64,000 nt of DNA, from assembly GCA_016793465.1 (NCBI GenBank), contig JAEUJW010000015.1, forward strand, positions 7,418 to 71,417, in the 5' to 3' direction. The notes beneath the pieces were generated by a model that worked only from the letters and a program-made list of their open reading frames with translations, did no database searches and was not told the DNA's origin. This document shows, in pieces, positions 27,369-36,446 of the stretch (its first letter is position 1; each line of letters starts with the position of its first letter). A program made the translations under genes and the position numbers. This stretch comes from Myxococcales bacterium (GTDB lineage: Bacteria > Myxococcota > Polyangia > Nannocystales > Nannocystaceae).

Positions 27369-30176
27369 TCACGGGGGCGGCGGGCCCCCGTCGGCCACGA
27401 ACTTGCGCAGGGCGCGGACCCGGGCGGGCTGCTCGCGGAGGCGGGACAGGGCCTCGGCGAGCGCGCGGGCGGTGTCGACGAGGTTGGCGTCGACACCGGC
27501 GCGGTCGTGCGGGCTGTCGCGCAGGAGGGCGTAGGCGCGCTCGAGCGACGGAAGGGCGAACGCGGGCTGGTCGGCGGCGAGGTAAGCGAGCCCGAGGCCG
27601 CGCTCCGGGAACCCGACGAGGTCTGGTTCGATGTCGGGGTGGATCTGGAGGTGACCGGCGAGGCGCTGGTAGTGGGGCAGGGCGTCGCTGCAGCGACCGA
27701 GCGCGCACATGGCCTCGCCGAGGTTGATGAGGATGCCGGATAGATCGAACTCGCCGCGGTACCCGGCTTCGTGGAGGGCCAGCAGTTTCAGGCAGACATC
27801 GATGATGTCCTGGTTGCGCCTCTGCTCGCCGTAATAGGCGAAGAGGCTGACGAGGACGCGGACGCGATCGATGTGCTCCTGGGGGAGCACCTCGTCGAAG
27901 ATGCCGAGCGCGGTCTCGGCGTGGACGATGGCCCGATCGACGGCGCCTTCGCCGGCCGAGACCTGGGCGAGGGCGTGCTCGCACACACCGACGATCAGGG
28001 CGCGCGGGCCCTCGGTGGCGACGAACACCTGACGCGCGTGCTCAAGGTGCTTGCGCGCGGCGGGCAGGTCGTTGAGCTCGAGGTCGTCGAGGCCGAGGTT
28101 GAGCTCGCTGCGGGCGGCGGTCGGGTGCTCGCTGCCATAGCGTGTGGAGAGGTCGAGCATGACCTCGCGGTGGATGGCGCGGGAGCGGTCGACGGCGCCG
28201 CTCTCCGCCCAGGCTACGGCGAGCGCGTCGCGTGCGGCCATCATCTCGGGGTGGTCGGCGACGAGGTGAGGACGCAGCGCCTCGAGGATGCCGCGGCGCA
28301 TGTGCAGGGCCTCGTCGGCCCGACCCTCGGCCAGCAGGACGTAGCTCTCGACGCTCTGGATAGCCGCCTCGGGGAGCGGGTCGCTGGTGTCGAGCCGCCG
28401 CAGGGCGCTGCGGGCGTGGCCCAGCATGCTGCGGGCGTCGCTGTTCTTGTTCAGCTCGTGCGCGTGGATCCAGGCCTTCTGCGTCCAGATGTCCCAGATG
28501 AGATCGGGGCGGTCGCCGATCATCGCGCGGTCGTAGGCCTGCTCGAGCGAGGCGAGGGCGCTGGCCGGTTCGCGCAGCAGGCGGCCCTGGATCTCGCCGA
28601 GCAGGAGCAGGGCCTCGGCCTCGCCGCCGGTGTCCCCGCTGGCCTGTAGACGCGACAGCACCGGCCCCAGGCGCTCGACGGCGCGGCGGCCCTGGCGGTT
28701 GATGTAGAAGATGCGGGCGCTCTCGAGTTCGGCCGCGGTTTCCTCGGCGAGCTCGCGCGTCGTCGACGGCTGCAGCATCGCCAGCGCGTGGGGGTCGCGG
28801 CAGTGGTCGGGCGACGGGAGCGAGGCGACCAGCGGGACGGCGTCGGCGACGAGCGTCTCGTCGGCGGTGGACAGCACGCGCACGAGGTTGGCGAAGCTGG
28901 TGCGCGCGCGGTCGAGGCAGCGAGCGCTGCGGTCGAGCAGCTCCTGTGACTGGTCGCCGCGCACCCACGTGGCCTCGCAGGCGTCCTGGCGGTTGCGGGT
29001 CCAGCGGTCGGCGTAGGCGTCGAGGTTTCTCTCGACGCTCTCGAAGGTCCTGGCGGCGTAGCCGAGGTTGGTCTGCGAGAACGCGGTGCGCACGTCGTGG
29101 CGATGACCCATGTCCCAGTACTGGGTGATCTGGGCCCGCGGGTCGGGGCAGACGTCCTGCGGGTCGCTGCGGTTGAGGGCCGCGCCGATGCCGACGGCGG
29201 CGACGAGGGCGGTCGCGAGCCCGGCGGTCTGCAGGAACTGGCGGCGGCGGCGGGGGCCGGCCTGCAGGGCCTCGATCAGCGCGGCCATCGAGGGGAAGCG
29301 GTCCTCCGGGCGATGGGCGAGGCCGCGGTCGAGCAGCCGACGCAGCCAGAGGGGCACCTTGAACGCGGGCGCGGGGCGGCCCGGACGATCGGGCACGGGG
29401 CGCTGGCCGTACACGGCCTCGTGGAGGGCGACGCAGAACGAGTACTGGTCGCTGCGCTCGTCGACGTTGGCGCCGCTGCGCTGCTCGGGGGACATGTACG
29501 CGGGCGTGCCGACGGTGCCGGGGCGGGTCGAGCCGTGCTCGGAGGAGGGCCTGTCCGCGGACTCGCGGCCGGTGCTGCTGATCGGCCACAGGCCGCGGGC
29601 GAGCCCGAAGTCGGCGATGCGTACGCGGCCGTCCTCGCCGACGAGCGCGTTGCTCGGCTTGAAGTCGCGGTGCACGACCCCCACGCGGTGGGCGGCGTCG
29701 AGGCCCTGGGCGGCGGCGAGGAACTGCTCGAGGATGTCGCCGAGCGTGCGCTTGCGGGCCGACAGCCACTGGCGCAGGTTCATGCCGCGCACGAGCTCCA
29801 TGGCGATGAAGATGTCGCCCTCGTGCTCGCCGACCTCGTAGACCTGGACGACGTTGGGGTGCGAGAGCTTGGCGAGCGTGCGGGCCTCTCGCACGAGGCG
29901 GTCGCGCTCGACGCTGTCGCTCTGCTGGCGGTCCTCGCGGAGGATCTTGATGGCGACGCGGCGATCGAGGTCGGCGTCCTCGGCGTCGAGCACCACGCCC
30001 ATGCCGCCCTCGCCGAGCGAGCCGAGGATGCGGAACCGGCCGACGCGCACCGGCTCGGACGGCTCGTCGAACAGGCGCGAGGCGATGCGGCGGCGCATGG
30101 CTTCACCGTCGAGTCCGCGGTCCATGGCTCGCGGTGGGATCGCGGACGGATGCCGCGTGTCATCGAGGAGGTGCAT
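27369..30176 (-). CDS. Serine/threonine protein kinase with TPR-rich C-terminal half (second of tandem pair)
   Basis: 935 residues if read from the ATG at 30174-30176 (MHLLDDTRHP); ATG 30125 is a second choice, and neither has a clear ribosome site. Kinase domain at about 48-310: LGEGGMGVVLDAED, VAIKIL, HRDFKPSNALV, ADFGLARG, GTPAYMSPEQ. A transmembrane helix near 330 (FLQTAGLATALVAAVGIGAAL) is followed by the Cys/Trp-containing DACEATWVRGDQSQELLDR segment and many TPR-like helices. It resembles its downstream neighbour in layout, so the pair probably arose by duplication. The start region faces an ECF sigma factor gene, 87 bp away. Confidence 0.93.
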   Translation of the reverse strand: MHLLDDTRHPSAIPPRAMDRGLDGEAMRRRIASRLFDEPSEPVRVGRFRILGSLGEGGMGVVLDAEDADLDRRVAIKILREDRQQSDSVERDRLVREARTLAKLSHPNVVQVYEVGEHEGDIFIAMELVRGMNLRQWLSARKRTLGDILEQFLAAAQGLDAAHRVGVVHRDFKPSNALVGEDGRVRIADFGLARGLWPISSTGRESADRPSSEHGSTRPGTVGTPAYMSPEQRSGANVDERSDQYSFCVALHEAVYGQRPVPDRPGRPAPAFKVPLWLRRLLDRGLAHRPEDRFPSMAALIEALQAGPRRRRQFLQTAGLATALVAAVGIGAALNRSDPQDVCPDPRAQITQYWDMGHRHDVRTAFSQTNLGYAARTFESVERNLDAYADRWTRNRQDACEATWVRGDQSQELLDRSARCLDRARTSFANLVRVLSTADETLVADAVPLVASLPSPDHCRDPHALAMLQPSTTRELAEETAAELESARIFYINRQGRRAVERLGPVLSRLQASGDTGGEAEALLLLGEIQGRLLREPASALASLEQAYDRAMIGDRPDLIWDIWTQKAWIHAHELNKNSDARSMLGHARSALRRLDTSDPLPEAAIQSVESYVLLAEGRADEALHMRRGILEALRPHLVADHPEMMAARDALAVAWAESGAVDRSRAIHREVMLDLSTRYGSEHPTAARSELNLGLDDLELNDLPAARKHLEHARQVFVATEGPRALIVGVCEHALAQVSAGEGAVDRAIVHAETALGIFDEVLPQEHIDRVRVLVSLFAYYGEQRRNQDIIDVCLKLLALHEAGYRGEFDLSGILINLGEAMCALGRCSDALPHYQRLAGHLQIHPDIEPDLVGFPERGLGLAYLAADQPAFALPSLERAYALLRDSPHDRAGVDANLVDTARALAEALSRLREQPARVRALRKFVADGGPPPP

Positions 30177-30263
30177 GCGTTGCCGGAGGTTCCCGTGTTG
30201 TCCCGCGTGTGACCAGGCTCGGCTGCAAACGGAGGGCCGATATGATCGTGCTAAAGTGCCGCG

Positions 30264-30878
30264 ATGACAAGTGATGTAGAGTTGCTTCGCGCGTGGCGCG
30301 CGGGGGATCGCCGCGCCGGCGGCGAGCTGTTCGCGCGCCACTTCGACACGGTACGACGATTCTTCGCCAACAAGGTCGATGCCCACGTGGAGGATCTGGT
30401 TCAGCGGACCTTCATCGGCTGCGTCGAGGGACGGGATCGGTTCCGGGAGGCCTCGACATTCCGGACCTACCTCTTCGGCATCGCCCACCACGTGCTGTGC
30501 GCATATATTCGCGACAAGCGGCGGGCCGGCGAGAAGGTCGATCTGCAGGCGTCCTCGGTGGTCGACCTCGGAGCCAGCCCGACGACCCGGCTGGCCGCGC
30601 GGGGCGAGCGGCGCCTGCTGGTCGAGGGCCTGCGGCGCATCCCGGTCGAGGACCAGGTCGTGCTCGAGCTGTACTACTGGGAGGACTTCTCGGGCCCGGA
30701 GCTGGCCGAGTTCCTCGGCGTGCCGCTGGCCGCGACGCGCAGCAAGCTGCGCCGGGCCAAGGCGCGGCTGGCGGCGGCGATCCGCGAGCTGCGCGACGAG
30801 CAGCGGCTGGTCGACAGCGCGTCGCCGGACCTCGACGCGTGGGCGGCCGAGCTCCGCGAGCGCACTCCTCCGGCATGA
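30264..30878 (+). CDS. ECF-type RNA polymerase sigma factor
   Basis: 204 residues. Region 2 is residues 10-85 (FDTVRRFFANKVDAHVEDLV, FREASTFRTYLFGIAHHVL), and region 4 is about 125-175 (RRIPVEDQVVLELYYWEDFS, then the HTH of GPELAEFLGVPLAATRSKLR). It directs RNA polymerase to a small promoter set. No zinc-finger anti-sigma gene is adjacent; the neighbours are the divergent kinase and a convergent protease-like gene, so control by the kinase is a reasonable guess. The ATG at 30264 gives the normal family start. Confidence 0.92.
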   Translation: MTSDVELLRAWRAGDRRAGGELFARHFDTVRRFFANKVDAHVEDLVQRTFIGCVEGRDRFREASTFRTYLFGIAHHVLCAYIRDKRRAGEKVDLQASSVVDLGASPTTRLAARGERRLLVEGLRRIPVEDQVVLELYYWEDFSGPELAEFLGVPLAATRSKLRRAKARLAAAIRELRDEQRLVDSASPDLDAWAAELRERTPPA

Positions 30879-30908
30879 TGCGTGAGCCAGGTTGCGCCGC
30901 CGTCGGGT

Positions 30909-31541
30909 TCACCGCGGGAGGCCGGCGAGCCGCTCGGCGACGAGGCCCGCCGGCACGGCGTGGTTGACGACGAAGCGGCCGGCGCCGCCGTAGTGCACGC
31001 CGACGACGGCGCCGTCGGCGAGGTCGACGAGCGGAGAGCCGGAGTTGCCGCCGAGAGTGGTGCAGTCGTGGTCGATGCGGGTGGTCGACACCGCGGTGAG
31101 CACGCCGGGCGCGAGGCGCTTGACGTCGAACCGATCGCCGAACATGCGGTCGACGTGCGCGGGGTCGTAGTGGGCGATGTTGCGGCTCGGGTAGCCGATC
31201 ACGGCGACGCGGTCGCCCGGCACGTGATCGAGGGCCAGCGCGAGCGTCGGGGTCGGCGCCGCGGGCGGCGCGAGGCGGACGAACGCGAGGTCATGGTCGT
31301 CCGCCTCGTACACGACCGCGACGACGCGGCGCGGCCGGGTCGCGTCGGAGCCGAGCTCGGCGAGCAGATCGAGGGTGACGGCGGCGCTGCCGCCGGCGAG
31401 CCGCTCCGCGAACGTGGCGGTGACGTGGCGGTTGGTCACGGCGAGGTCGTCGCGCACCAGCCACGCGGTGCCGAGGCTCGGCTGCGGCCCGAGGTCAGGC
31501 GACTGCAGGCGCCCGACGCAGGCGCACGCGCGACGCAGCAC
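30909..31541 (-). CDS. Trypsin-like serine protease domain protein
   Basis: 210 residues from a GTG at 31539-31541. A chymotrypsin-fold triad can be placed: His in VTNRHVTATF, Asp in HDLAFVRL and Ser in LGGNSGSPLVD. No export signal is visible. The frame stays open upstream to a TAG near 31815 with coding-like content (about 70 residues including IIISYSRPSLAIHDADFDLR just before position 31541), but offers no ATG, GTG or TTG start. So the true N-terminus may be longer and begin at a rare codon, or lie across a frameshift. It converges with the sigma factor gene. Confidence 0.75.
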   Translation of the reverse strand: MLRRACACVGRLQSPDLGPQPSLGTAWLVRDDLAVTNRHVTATFAERLAGGSAAVTLDLLAELGSDATRPRRVVAVVYEADDHDLAFVRLAPPAAPTPTLALALDHVPGDRVAVIGYPSRNIAHYDPAHVDRMFGDRFDVKRLAPGVLTAVSTTRIDHDCTTLGGNSGSPLVDLADGAVVGVHYGGAGRFVVNHAVPAGLVAERLAGLPR

Positions 31542-31896
31542 CGGCCGCGCCGCGGTGAGGACGGCCGACCACTCGGTGTGGTCGCGAAGATCGAAGTCGG
31601 CGTCGTGGATCGCCAGCGACGGACGCGAGTAAGAGATGATGATGCGGCCTCCGGGGCGCGGGCCGTGACCGGCTGGTGGGCTCGTCGATCGGCGTGCGCC
31701 GCGGTGGTAGTCGCCGCCTCGGACCGATGCGTCCGCGATCGCGTCGCGCGGACGAACTTCGCGGCGTCGGAAAATTCTCGTCGTCGGCGAGGATGCATCG
31801 CCGACGATCCGACACTAACAGGCCCACATCCCGGCGACGCGCCGGCCGCTGTCGCGGTCGGCACGGGCGCTGGTTTTTCCGTCAGGAGCGGAGCAA
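31542..31896. other. 355-bp divergent gap, partly coding-like on the minus strand
   Basis: Between the protease-like gene and the small gene at 31897. Minus-strand codons in frame with the protease continue without stop to about 31815, but without a standard start. The plus strand near 31880 has AGGAG for the next gene. Confidence 0.4.
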
Positions 31897-32298
31897 ATGA
31901 CTGTCACATGGACCCTGAAGGCTGCCGACGGCAGCAACCTCGCGCATCAACCCGGCACGGGCTCGCCGCTCGCGCTGAACTTCAACAACTCGGGCGAGCC
32001 GCACCTCAGCGGGTACCCGTCCGAGCTCATCGCCATCGTAGAGGCCGACGCCGACACCTCGACGGTGACGATCGATCTGACGCCCGACAACAGCGGTTAC
32101 ACGCTGAGCGAGTCGGCCTCGACCCCGACCCGCTCGCCGCTCACCCACGCCGGGACGCTCACGTGGACGAACAGCGGGTCGACCACGACGCTGACGTTTA
32201 GCGTGCCGGGCGCGGTCAGGGAGGAATATGGCTGGGACTTCGGCCTCGGCGAGCCGCCGGTGGCGCTCAAAATGAGCAACAAGATCCGCCGCCTGTGA
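31897..32298 (+). CDS. Small beta-rich hypothetical protein
   Basis: 133 residues from an ATG with AGGAGCGGA just upstream. No signal peptide, Cys or membrane segment. The sequence is rich in Thr, Ser and Asn with alternating patterns (MTVTWTLKAADGSNL, STTTLTFSVPGA), which suggests a beta-sandwich. No family recognised. The codon use looks normal for this genome, which supports it as a real gene. It converges with the oxidoreductase operon, 4 bp between the stop codons. Confidence 0.65.
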   Translation: MTVTWTLKAADGSNLAHQPGTGSPLALNFNNSGEPHLSGYPSELIAIVEADADTSTVTIDLTPDNSGYTLSESASTPTRSPLTHAGTLTWTNSGSTTTLTFSVPGAVREEYGWDFGLGEPPVALKMSNKIRRL

Positions 32299-32302
32299 GC
32301 GT

Positions 32303-33349
32303 CTAGACCGGGCCTGGCACGGTCAGCACGAGCTTGCCGAACTGCTCGCGGCGGTCGAGGGCGCGGTGCGCCTCGGCCGCCTGTCCCAAGGGGAAGGTGC
32401 GATCGACGATCGGGCGCAGGCGGCCGGCCGCGACGTGCTCGAGGATCGGGAACAGCGAGGCCTTGGCGCCCATGGTGCTGCCGAGCACCTGCAGCTGGCG
32501 GAAGAACACCTGGCGGAGGTCGGTGACGGCCTCGTAGCCGGAGGTGGCGCCGCACAGCACGACCGCGCCGCCGCGCCGGCACAGCCGCAGGGACGCGGCC
32601 CAGGTGGCGACGCCGGTGTGTTCGAACACGACGTCGACGCCGCGCTTGCCGACGAACGGGACGGCGCGGACCTGGCGCTCCCAGTCGGGGGCGTCGCTGC
32701 GGATCGTGACCTCGGCGCCGAGCTCGCGGGCGGCCGCGAGTTTGGCGTCGCTGCTGGCGAGCGCGACCACGCGGGCGCCGTGCAGGCGGGCGATCTGCAG
32801 GCCGGCCACGCCGACGCCGCTGCCGACCGCGTGGATCAGCACGACCTGGCCGGGGCCGACGCGCGCGCGGGTGACGAGCATCTGCCAGGCGGTCAGGAAG
32901 GTCAGGGGCACGGCGGCGGCGGCGACCATCGACAGGCCGGCGGGCTTCGCCAGGAGGTTCTGCGCGGGCACGGCGAGGCGCTCGCAGTAGCCGCCGGGCG
33001 CGGTCTCGCCGAGGATCTTGTAGCGCGGGCAGAGGTTGTCCCAGCCCGACAGGCACGCTTCACATGTCCCGCAGGACAGGCCGGGGTTGACCACGACCTC
33101 GCGGCCGAGCCAGTCGGCGTCGACGCCGGGGCCGACCGCGGACACGACGCCGGCGATGTCGCTGCCGAGCACGTGCGGCAGTGGCAGGCGCAGGCCGGGC
33201 AGGCCGCCGCGGACCCACAGGTCGAGGCGGTTGAGCGCGCAGGCGTGCACGTCGACGACGGCGTGGCCGGGGCCGGGGGTCGGGTCGGGGAGCTCGGCGG
33301 GGACGAGCACGGAGGGGTCGCCGTGGGCGTGGAGGACGATCGCTTGCAT
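32303..33349 (-). CDS. Zinc-binding medium-chain alcohol dehydrogenase/quinone oxidoreductase
   Basis: 348 residues, MDR superfamily. The N-terminal GroES-like domain contains the structural zinc loop with four Cys (CGTCEACLSGWDNLC, residues about 93-107) and GSDIAGVVSAVG. The NAD(P)-binding Rossmann domain has HAVGSGVGVAGLQIARLHGA (about 170-189). The C-terminal part (FFRQLQVLGSTMGA ... FGKLVLTVPG) is typical of the family. It reduces or oxidises an unknown carbonyl or quinone substrate with NAD(P)H. Last gene of a three-gene minus-strand run with 10- and 4-bp gaps. Confidence 0.9.
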   Translation of the reverse strand: MQAIVLHAHGDPSVLVPAELPDPTPGPGHAVVDVHACALNRLDLWVRGGLPGLRLPLPHVLGSDIAGVVSAVGPGVDADWLGREVVVNPGLSCGTCEACLSGWDNLCPRYKILGETAPGGYCERLAVPAQNLLAKPAGLSMVAAAAVPLTFLTAWQMLVTRARVGPGQVVLIHAVGSGVGVAGLQIARLHGARVVALASSDAKLAAARELGAEVTIRSDAPDWERQVRAVPFVGKRGVDVVFEHTGVATWAASLRLCRRGGAVVLCGATSGYEAVTDLRQVFFRQLQVLGSTMGAKASLFPILEHVAAGRLRPIVDRTFPLGQAAEAHRALDRREQFGKLVLTVPGPV

Positions 33350-33359
33350 GGGGACTCGG

Positions 33360-34406
33360 TCACGGTCCGGCGGCCGTGAAGTTGAGCAGGTCGAAGTCGT
33401 GCACGAGGTCGTTGTACTCGCGCAGGGTGCGGCCGAGGTCGGCCGAGCGGGCGGTGTTGTCGTGGAGGGCGGCGCGCAGGGCGTCGGCGCTGGTGAAGAA
33501 GTCCTCGAGGCTGGCGACGAACTGCGGCATCCAGAACACGTCGGCGGCGGCCCGGCGGTCGCCGTCGTGGACGCGGTGGAAGGCGGCGCGGGCCTCGGCG
33601 AGCGGGGCGAAGAACGCCTCGCAGATCTTGGCGGTGATCTCGTCGTGGTCGCCGAGGCAGCGCACGTAGGGCTTGGAGGCGCGCATGAGGTCGCGGGTGT
33701 GCCACTCGATGCGCTTGCCCTGCTTGCGCTCGACGGTCGCGAGCACGGCCGCGTCGACGGTCGCCTGCAGATCGTCGATGGTCTCGTCGAGCGTGCGGCG
33801 GGTGTCGTCCCAGCGGTGGAAGGCGGCGGTGAAGCGGGTCTTCGGGTCGGTGGCGGCGAACGGGTCGGGGGCGGGCTCGGGGGCGGGCTCGGGGGCGGCC
33901 TTGGCGGGCTTGCCGCGGGCGGGGCGCTCGGGCTCGGGCTCGGCCAGCTGGGCGCGCACGGCGGCGATCGCCGCGGCGAGCTCGCGGGCGCTGGCGAGGT
34001 ACACGGTCGCGGCCGACTCGAGCGTGGGCAGCGGGGGCTGCAGCAGCGGGCCCTCGCGCTGGGCCCGCACGCACTTCTCGAAGGCCTCCTCGAGCACGGG
34101 GTCGATGGTCTGGCGCGCGCGCTTGCCGGCGGCGCTGGCGGCGTTGACCTGGCGGAAGCCGGCGTACAGCGGGACGCGGGTGCTGTTGACGCACTCGACG
34201 TAGAGCGAGAGCTTGGCGCCGACGAGCTCGGGGGGCAGCGGCGCGCTTGAGGTGTCGGGCTTGTCGTCGGCGCTCAGGCTCTGCTGCAGGCGCTCGCCGA
34301 TGACGTTGCGCAGCTCGCGGGTGGCCTCCTTGCAGCCGAGGGGGCCGGCGAGCAGGCCGGCGAGCAGGGCGAGGGCCGGCGCGAGGGGGAGGCGGCGCAC
34401 CGGCAC
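33360..34406 (-). CDS. DUF3829 (YiiG-like) lipoprotein
   Basis: 348 residues from GTG. Signal MPVRRLPLAPALALLAGLLAGPLGC, a lipoprotein type with GPLGC. The mature part is mostly helical with the DUF3829 pattern (KLSLYVECVNSTRVPLYAGF near residue 70; RASKPYVRCLGDHDEI; LEDFFTSADALRAALHDN; EYNDLVHDFDLLNF at the end) and an inserted Pro/Ala/Glu linker (about 155-185). Family function is unknown. The gene lies 4 bp after the lipid-kinase gene and 10 bp before the oxidoreductase, so all three probably share one transcript. Confidence 0.75.
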   Translation of the reverse strand: MPVRRLPLAPALALLAGLLAGPLGCKEATRELRNVIGERLQQSLSADDKPDTSSAPLPPELVGAKLSLYVECVNSTRVPLYAGFRQVNAASAAGKRARQTIDPVLEEAFEKCVRAQREGPLLQPPLPTLESAATVYLASARELAAAIAAVRAQLAEPEPERPARGKPAKAAPEPAPEPAPDPFAATDPKTRFTAAFHRWDDTRRTLDETIDDLQATVDAAVLATVERKQGKRIEWHTRDLMRASKPYVRCLGDHDEITAKICEAFFAPLAEARAAFHRVHDGDRRAAADVFWMPQFVASLEDFFTSADALRAALHDNTARSADLGRTLREYNDLVHDFDLLNFTAAGP

Positions 34407-34410
34407 GAAG

Positions 34411-35472
34411 CTACACCCAGTGGGGGTCCTCGGGCACGAGGATCCGCAGGTAGTGGTAGAGGTTCTCGATGCGGTAGCGGTCGGCGCTGGGGAACTCCTC
34501 GCCGTCGATCTGCGCGGGCAGCGGCGGCATGCCGGGCGGGCGGGTCACGCGGATGTCGATGCGGCTGCCGCTGGGGATCACGCGGCGGGCGAGGCCGAGG
34601 ACCTCGAGGTCGTCGTTGGTCACCGGGTTGCGCTTGTGGGCGGTGATGGCGGCGTGACCCCAGTCGGCGCTGCCGCGCACGATGATGACCTCGAACTTGC
34701 CGTCGTCGGGCTTGCCCTCGGGGGCGAAGATCCAGTCGCCGCCGTAGAGCAGGGTGCCCTTGACGACGATGTCGTTGACCGCGTCCTCCTTCAGCAGCTG
34801 GTCGTCGATGCGGATCTCGGCGGCGAAGCGGGCCCGGCCGATCAGCGACTTTAGCAGGTGCTTGACGTAGCTCGACAGGCCGGCGCGGATGTACACCAGC
34901 TTGTCGCGGTAGATGCGGTTGATCAGCGGGATGCGCTGCACGGCCTTCTGATCGCGGTTGCGCTTGGCCAGGATCTGGGCCGAGAGGCCGAGGCCCCAGC
35001 TGTCGAACCACAGGTCGCGGTGGGTCGGGGTCTCGTCGTCGTCGCCGGCGAACACCTCGACCTTGCCGACGTCGAGCCACTGCTCGATGCCGGCCTTGAT
35101 GACCTTGATGTTGGCGGCCAGCGCCTTGGTGCCCGAGCGCACGCCGAACGAGCGGCCCTGATCGTTGGCGGTGCCCATCGGCAGCATGCCCATGGGGACA
35201 TCGACGCCGTACTGCTCGCGCGCGAGGATGATGCCCTTGGCGGTCTCGGCGAAGGTGCCGTCGCCGCCGAGGTAGACCACGCGGGCGACGTCGCCGGCCT
35301 CGAGGCGCTGGGCGAGGGCGGCGACGGTCGCGCCGCCGGGCAGGGTGGAGAAGAACTCGGGCTCGAGGCGGGCCTCGGCGAGGCCCGTCATCGCCGCCTC
35401 GATCGCCGCGCCGGCGCGTCCGGTGCGGGCGGTCGGGTTGCCGACCAGGAGCGAGACGCGGGGCCGTGGCAC
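34411..35472 (-). CDS. Diacylglycerol-kinase-family lipid kinase
   Basis: 353 residues from GTG. The ATP-binding signature GGDGT is present in VVYLGGDGTFAETAKG (about residue 70), preceded by the phosphate loop-like LLVGNPTARTGRAG and followed by MGMLPMGTANDQGRSFG. The C-terminal beta domain ends PLPAQIDGEEFPSADRYRIE, where the family has its conserved Gly-Glu. The enzyme likely phosphorylates a lipid hydroxyl (diacylglycerol or related) at the inner membrane face; the exact substrate cannot be read. First gene of the run ending at 32303. A related kinase is at 51364. Confidence 0.9.
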   Translation of the reverse strand: MPRPRVSLLVGNPTARTGRAGAAIEAAMTGLAEARLEPEFFSTLPGGATVAALAQRLEAGDVARVVYLGGDGTFAETAKGIILAREQYGVDVPMGMLPMGTANDQGRSFGVRSGTKALAANIKVIKAGIEQWLDVGKVEVFAGDDDETPTHRDLWFDSWGLGLSAQILAKRNRDQKAVQRIPLINRIYRDKLVYIRAGLSSYVKHLLKSLIGRARFAAEIRIDDQLLKEDAVNDIVVKGTLLYGGDWIFAPEGKPDDGKFEVIIVRGSADWGHAAITAHKRNPVTNDDLEVLGLARRVIPSGSRIDIRVTRPPGMPPLPAQIDGEEFPSADRYRIENLYHYLRILVPEDPHWV

Positions 35473-35552
35473 GGCGCAGGAGGGTACAGCACTTTCGCCG
35501 GCGCGAGCGAGCGGTGTTTGACAACGGCGGCGGGTTTAAGGTCGGATCTCGC

Positions 35553-36446
35553 ATGCGTCTGCGGGGAGTGGTGGTTTGCGCGCTCGCGCTGGCGGGCGCG
35601 GGGTGCGACGGGGACGACGGCGTGCGAGGCGACGACGCCCGGGGCACGACGCCGATCGACGTCGACGAGTTTCGCTTCGCGCCGGGCGTCAACGGCCTGC
35701 AGTGCACGGCGAGCCCGTACAACTGCAAGCTGCGGCCGACGGGCGGCAACCGGGTGGTCACCGCGGACGCGGACGACAACAACGCCTGGGCGATCGCCCA
35801 GGGGGTGCCGGTGCTCGACGGGCACGGCTCGACCGTCGCGTTCAACGCCATGCCGCGCACGTTCTTCGTGTACGGACAGTCACGGGTGTTGAAGGGCGCG
35901 GAGCACGTGTTCGCGGCGCTGACGACCAACGGCGGCGCGGGCTGGCTGCGGCGCGCGGACATCGCCGACGAGGCGAGCTTCGCGGCCGGGCTCGGCTCGG
36001 CGCCCGCGCTCGGCGAGGGCCTGGCCGAGCTCGGCTGCTACCGCATCGTCAACACGCACGACGCGGACCTCGAGTACAAGCGGGTGATCTACGACTCGCG
36101 GGCCTCGCACGAGCGCGCGGCCGACTACCTGCCGCTGCCGCGGGCGAACGGGCAGCGCTCGGTCGACCTGCTGTTCAACGTGCCGGCGTACACGCTCGGC
36201 GGGGTGGCGATCGATCACTTCCCGGCGGGCACCAAGTTCCGGCGGCTCGACGTGCCGACCGGCAAGGACGACGCGGGTCCGCCGTCGCTGGCGATCCCGC
36301 TGTGGGTGCAGGACCCGCAGCAGCGCTACCGCCAGCAGAGCGGGACGATGACGTTCGTGTACGGCTACGTGCAGGCGGCCGACGGCGACCGGCGTCACGG
36401 GTGGATCGCCAGCGCCGCGCTGACCGCCGACGAGGGCTGCCCGTAG
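35553..36446 (+). CDS. Putative lipoprotein with SH3-like surface domain
   Basis: 297 residues from the ATG at 35553; signal MRLRGVVVCALALAGAGC gives lipobox A-G-A-G-C. The mature protein has CTASPYNCKL near the N-terminus and a WAIAQGVPVLDGHGSTVAF segment, and ends with FVYGYVQAADGDRRHGWIAS, which resembles an SH3b-type turn. No firm family. The stop shares a base with the GTG of the following Cys-rich gene (TAGTG), which suggests coupled translation. Confidence 0.68.
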   Translation: MRLRGVVVCALALAGAGCDGDDGVRGDDARGTTPIDVDEFRFAPGVNGLQCTASPYNCKLRPTGGNRVVTADADDNNAWAIAQGVPVLDGHGSTVAFNAMPRTFFVYGQSRVLKGAEHVFAALTTNGGAGWLRRADIADEASFAAGLGSAPALGEGLAELGCYRIVNTHDADLEYKRVIYDSRASHERAADYLPLPRANGQRSVDLLFNVPAYTLGGVAIDHFPAGTKFRRLDVPTGKDDAGPPSLAIPLWVQDPQQRYRQQSGTMTFVYGYVQAADGDRRHGWIASAALTADEGCP

